A stretch of DNA of 5,259 nt from Phycisphaerales bacterium (GTDB lineage Bacteria; Planctomycetota; Phycisphaerae; Phycisphaerales; UBA1924), in assembly GCA_019747615.1 (NCBI GenBank), contig JAIEQQ010000254.1:1-5259 (forward strand), in the 5' to 3' direction. The notes under the pieces are model-generated. The model worked only from the letters and a program-made list of their open reading frames with translations, searched no databases and had not been told where the DNA came from. The position numbers and the translations under genes were made by a program. This document shows, one piece after another, positions 4,796 through 5,259 of this stretch (its first letter is position 1; each line of letters begins with the position of its first letter).

Positions 4796-5259
4796 ATGAA
4801 CCAGCGTACGCACGCCGCCGCATTGCTTGAACTGACAACCTCGCTCGTGTTCGCCGGGGCACTGGCATCGACATGTGCCGCCCAGACGCCCGACGTCAGC
4901 CTCGCACTTGCCCCCCCCACTGCCCCCACGACTCCCGTCGCTTCCGCCAGCGCGGCACCGTCGCCCGCGACGCAAGCAGAAGCGACGAGCCTGTCCCTTC
5001 AACCGAAATCCTCTCGCCGCTACCTCGACGCCGGCGGTCTGTACCTCACGTTCGGCGGCGGCGTCGCGAACGATTTCAGTGAAGCGACAGACTCCAACGC
5101 GTTCTTCCAAGTCTCGACGTTCGTCGCGCCGCGCTTCGAGCTTGGTGGCGAGGTTGGCGGCTGGTACTTCAGCCAGCGTGGACGCGACACGCCCGGCGCG
5201 AGCGTCGCGCTCTCGCTCAAGTACCACTTCCTGCCCAGCGACTTTGATCTCGGCGAGCC
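4796..5259 (+). CDS. Probable outer-membrane beta-barrel protein, 5' part (runs off the window)
   Basis: An open frame of 154 codons with no stop before the window end. Residues 1-29 form a signal peptide: a hydrophobic stretch around 15-25 (TTSLVFAGALA) ending in CAA before Gln30, fitting signal peptidase I. A clean lipobox is not present. Residues 31-73 are a Pro/Ala/Thr/Ser-rich linker. From Tyr76 on, alternating strands rich in Gly and aromatic residues appear: YLDAGGLYLTFGGGV (76-90), FFQVSTFVAPRFELGGEVGGWYF (103-125) and ASVALSLKYHF (135-145), typical of a small outer-membrane barrel. The layout vaguely recalls PagL-type lipid A deacylase or acyloxyacyl hydrolase barrels, but the catalytic part would lie beyond the window, so this is only a guess. 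The codons are GC-ending throughout, and an 8-C tract lies in the linker. Confidence 0.72.
   Translation, partial: MNQRTHAAALLELTTSLVFAGALASTCAAQTPDVSLALAPPTAPTTPVASASAAPSPATQAEATSLSLQPKSSRRYLDAGGLYLTFGGGVANDFSEATDSNAFFQVSTFVAPRFELGGEVGGWYFSQRGRDTPGASVALSLKYHFLPSDFDLGE
4911..4918 (+). repeat. Poly-C tract of 8 in the beta-barrel gene
   Basis: Eight consecutive C bases encode the Pro-Pro of the linker (around residues 40-41), after the signal peptide and before the first barrel strand. At this length the reading frame is intact. Gain or loss of one base would frame-shift everything downstream, so the tract could act as an on/off switch by slipped-strand mispairing, or be a sequencing weak point. 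Confidence 0.6.

Noticed and set aside
4763..5227. N-terminal extension of the SlyX-like frame
   Set aside because: This part is antisense to the beta-barrel gene, which has a signal peptide and strand pattern. The SlyX-like similarity starts only after the ATG at 4762.

Overview
The window is GC-rich double-membrane-type bacterial chromosome, most likely from a planctomycete (Planctomycetota, possibly Phycisphaerae). Three signs point this way. A membrane protein carries the N-terminal zinc ribbon CxxCxYNLRGL...CPECG that I associate with planctomycete proteins. Intergenic gaps hold tandem heptanucleotide repeats of the GGGCACT type. The gene cut by the right edge looks like an outer-membrane beta-barrel. 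The assignment is inference from memory, not a database match. The content is mainly housekeeping; I see no phage, IS, CRISPR, rRNA or tRNA.

Left part, + strand (1-1569): a short 3' remnant of an upstream gene (about 2-40), then fabG (183-935, TTG start with a good Shine-Dalgarno), then a Fur-family metal regulator (best start 1051, end 1569). The gaps after the first two genes, and the last codons of the regulator, consist of 7-bp tandem repeats. There are two main repeat families, one of them present in both orientations.

Middle, - strand (1595-4762), read from right to left: a small SlyX-like coiled-coil protein, purQ (glutaminase subunit of FGAM synthase), a six-helix zinc-ribbon membrane protein of unknown function, and truB (tRNA pseudouridine-55 synthase). 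Gaps are 97, 56 and 66 bp or less, so they could be one transcript. Functions are unrelated (purine synthesis, tRNA modification, unknown), so this looks like loose same-strand clustering and not a dedicated pathway operon. The fur-like gene and truB converge with 25 bp between their stops.

Right edge, + strand (4796 to the end): an open-ended gene, divergent from the SlyX-like gene with only 33 bp between start codons. It encodes a signal peptide, a Pro/Ala/Thr/Ser-rich linker containing an 8-C tract, and the first strands of a probable outer-membrane beta-barrel. It may be translated from a leaderless mRNA.

The most interesting points are the heptamer repeat mosaics tied to stop codons, the poly-C tract in the surface-protein gene, and the uncharacterised zinc-ribbon membrane protein. 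I found no convincing new multi-gene system.
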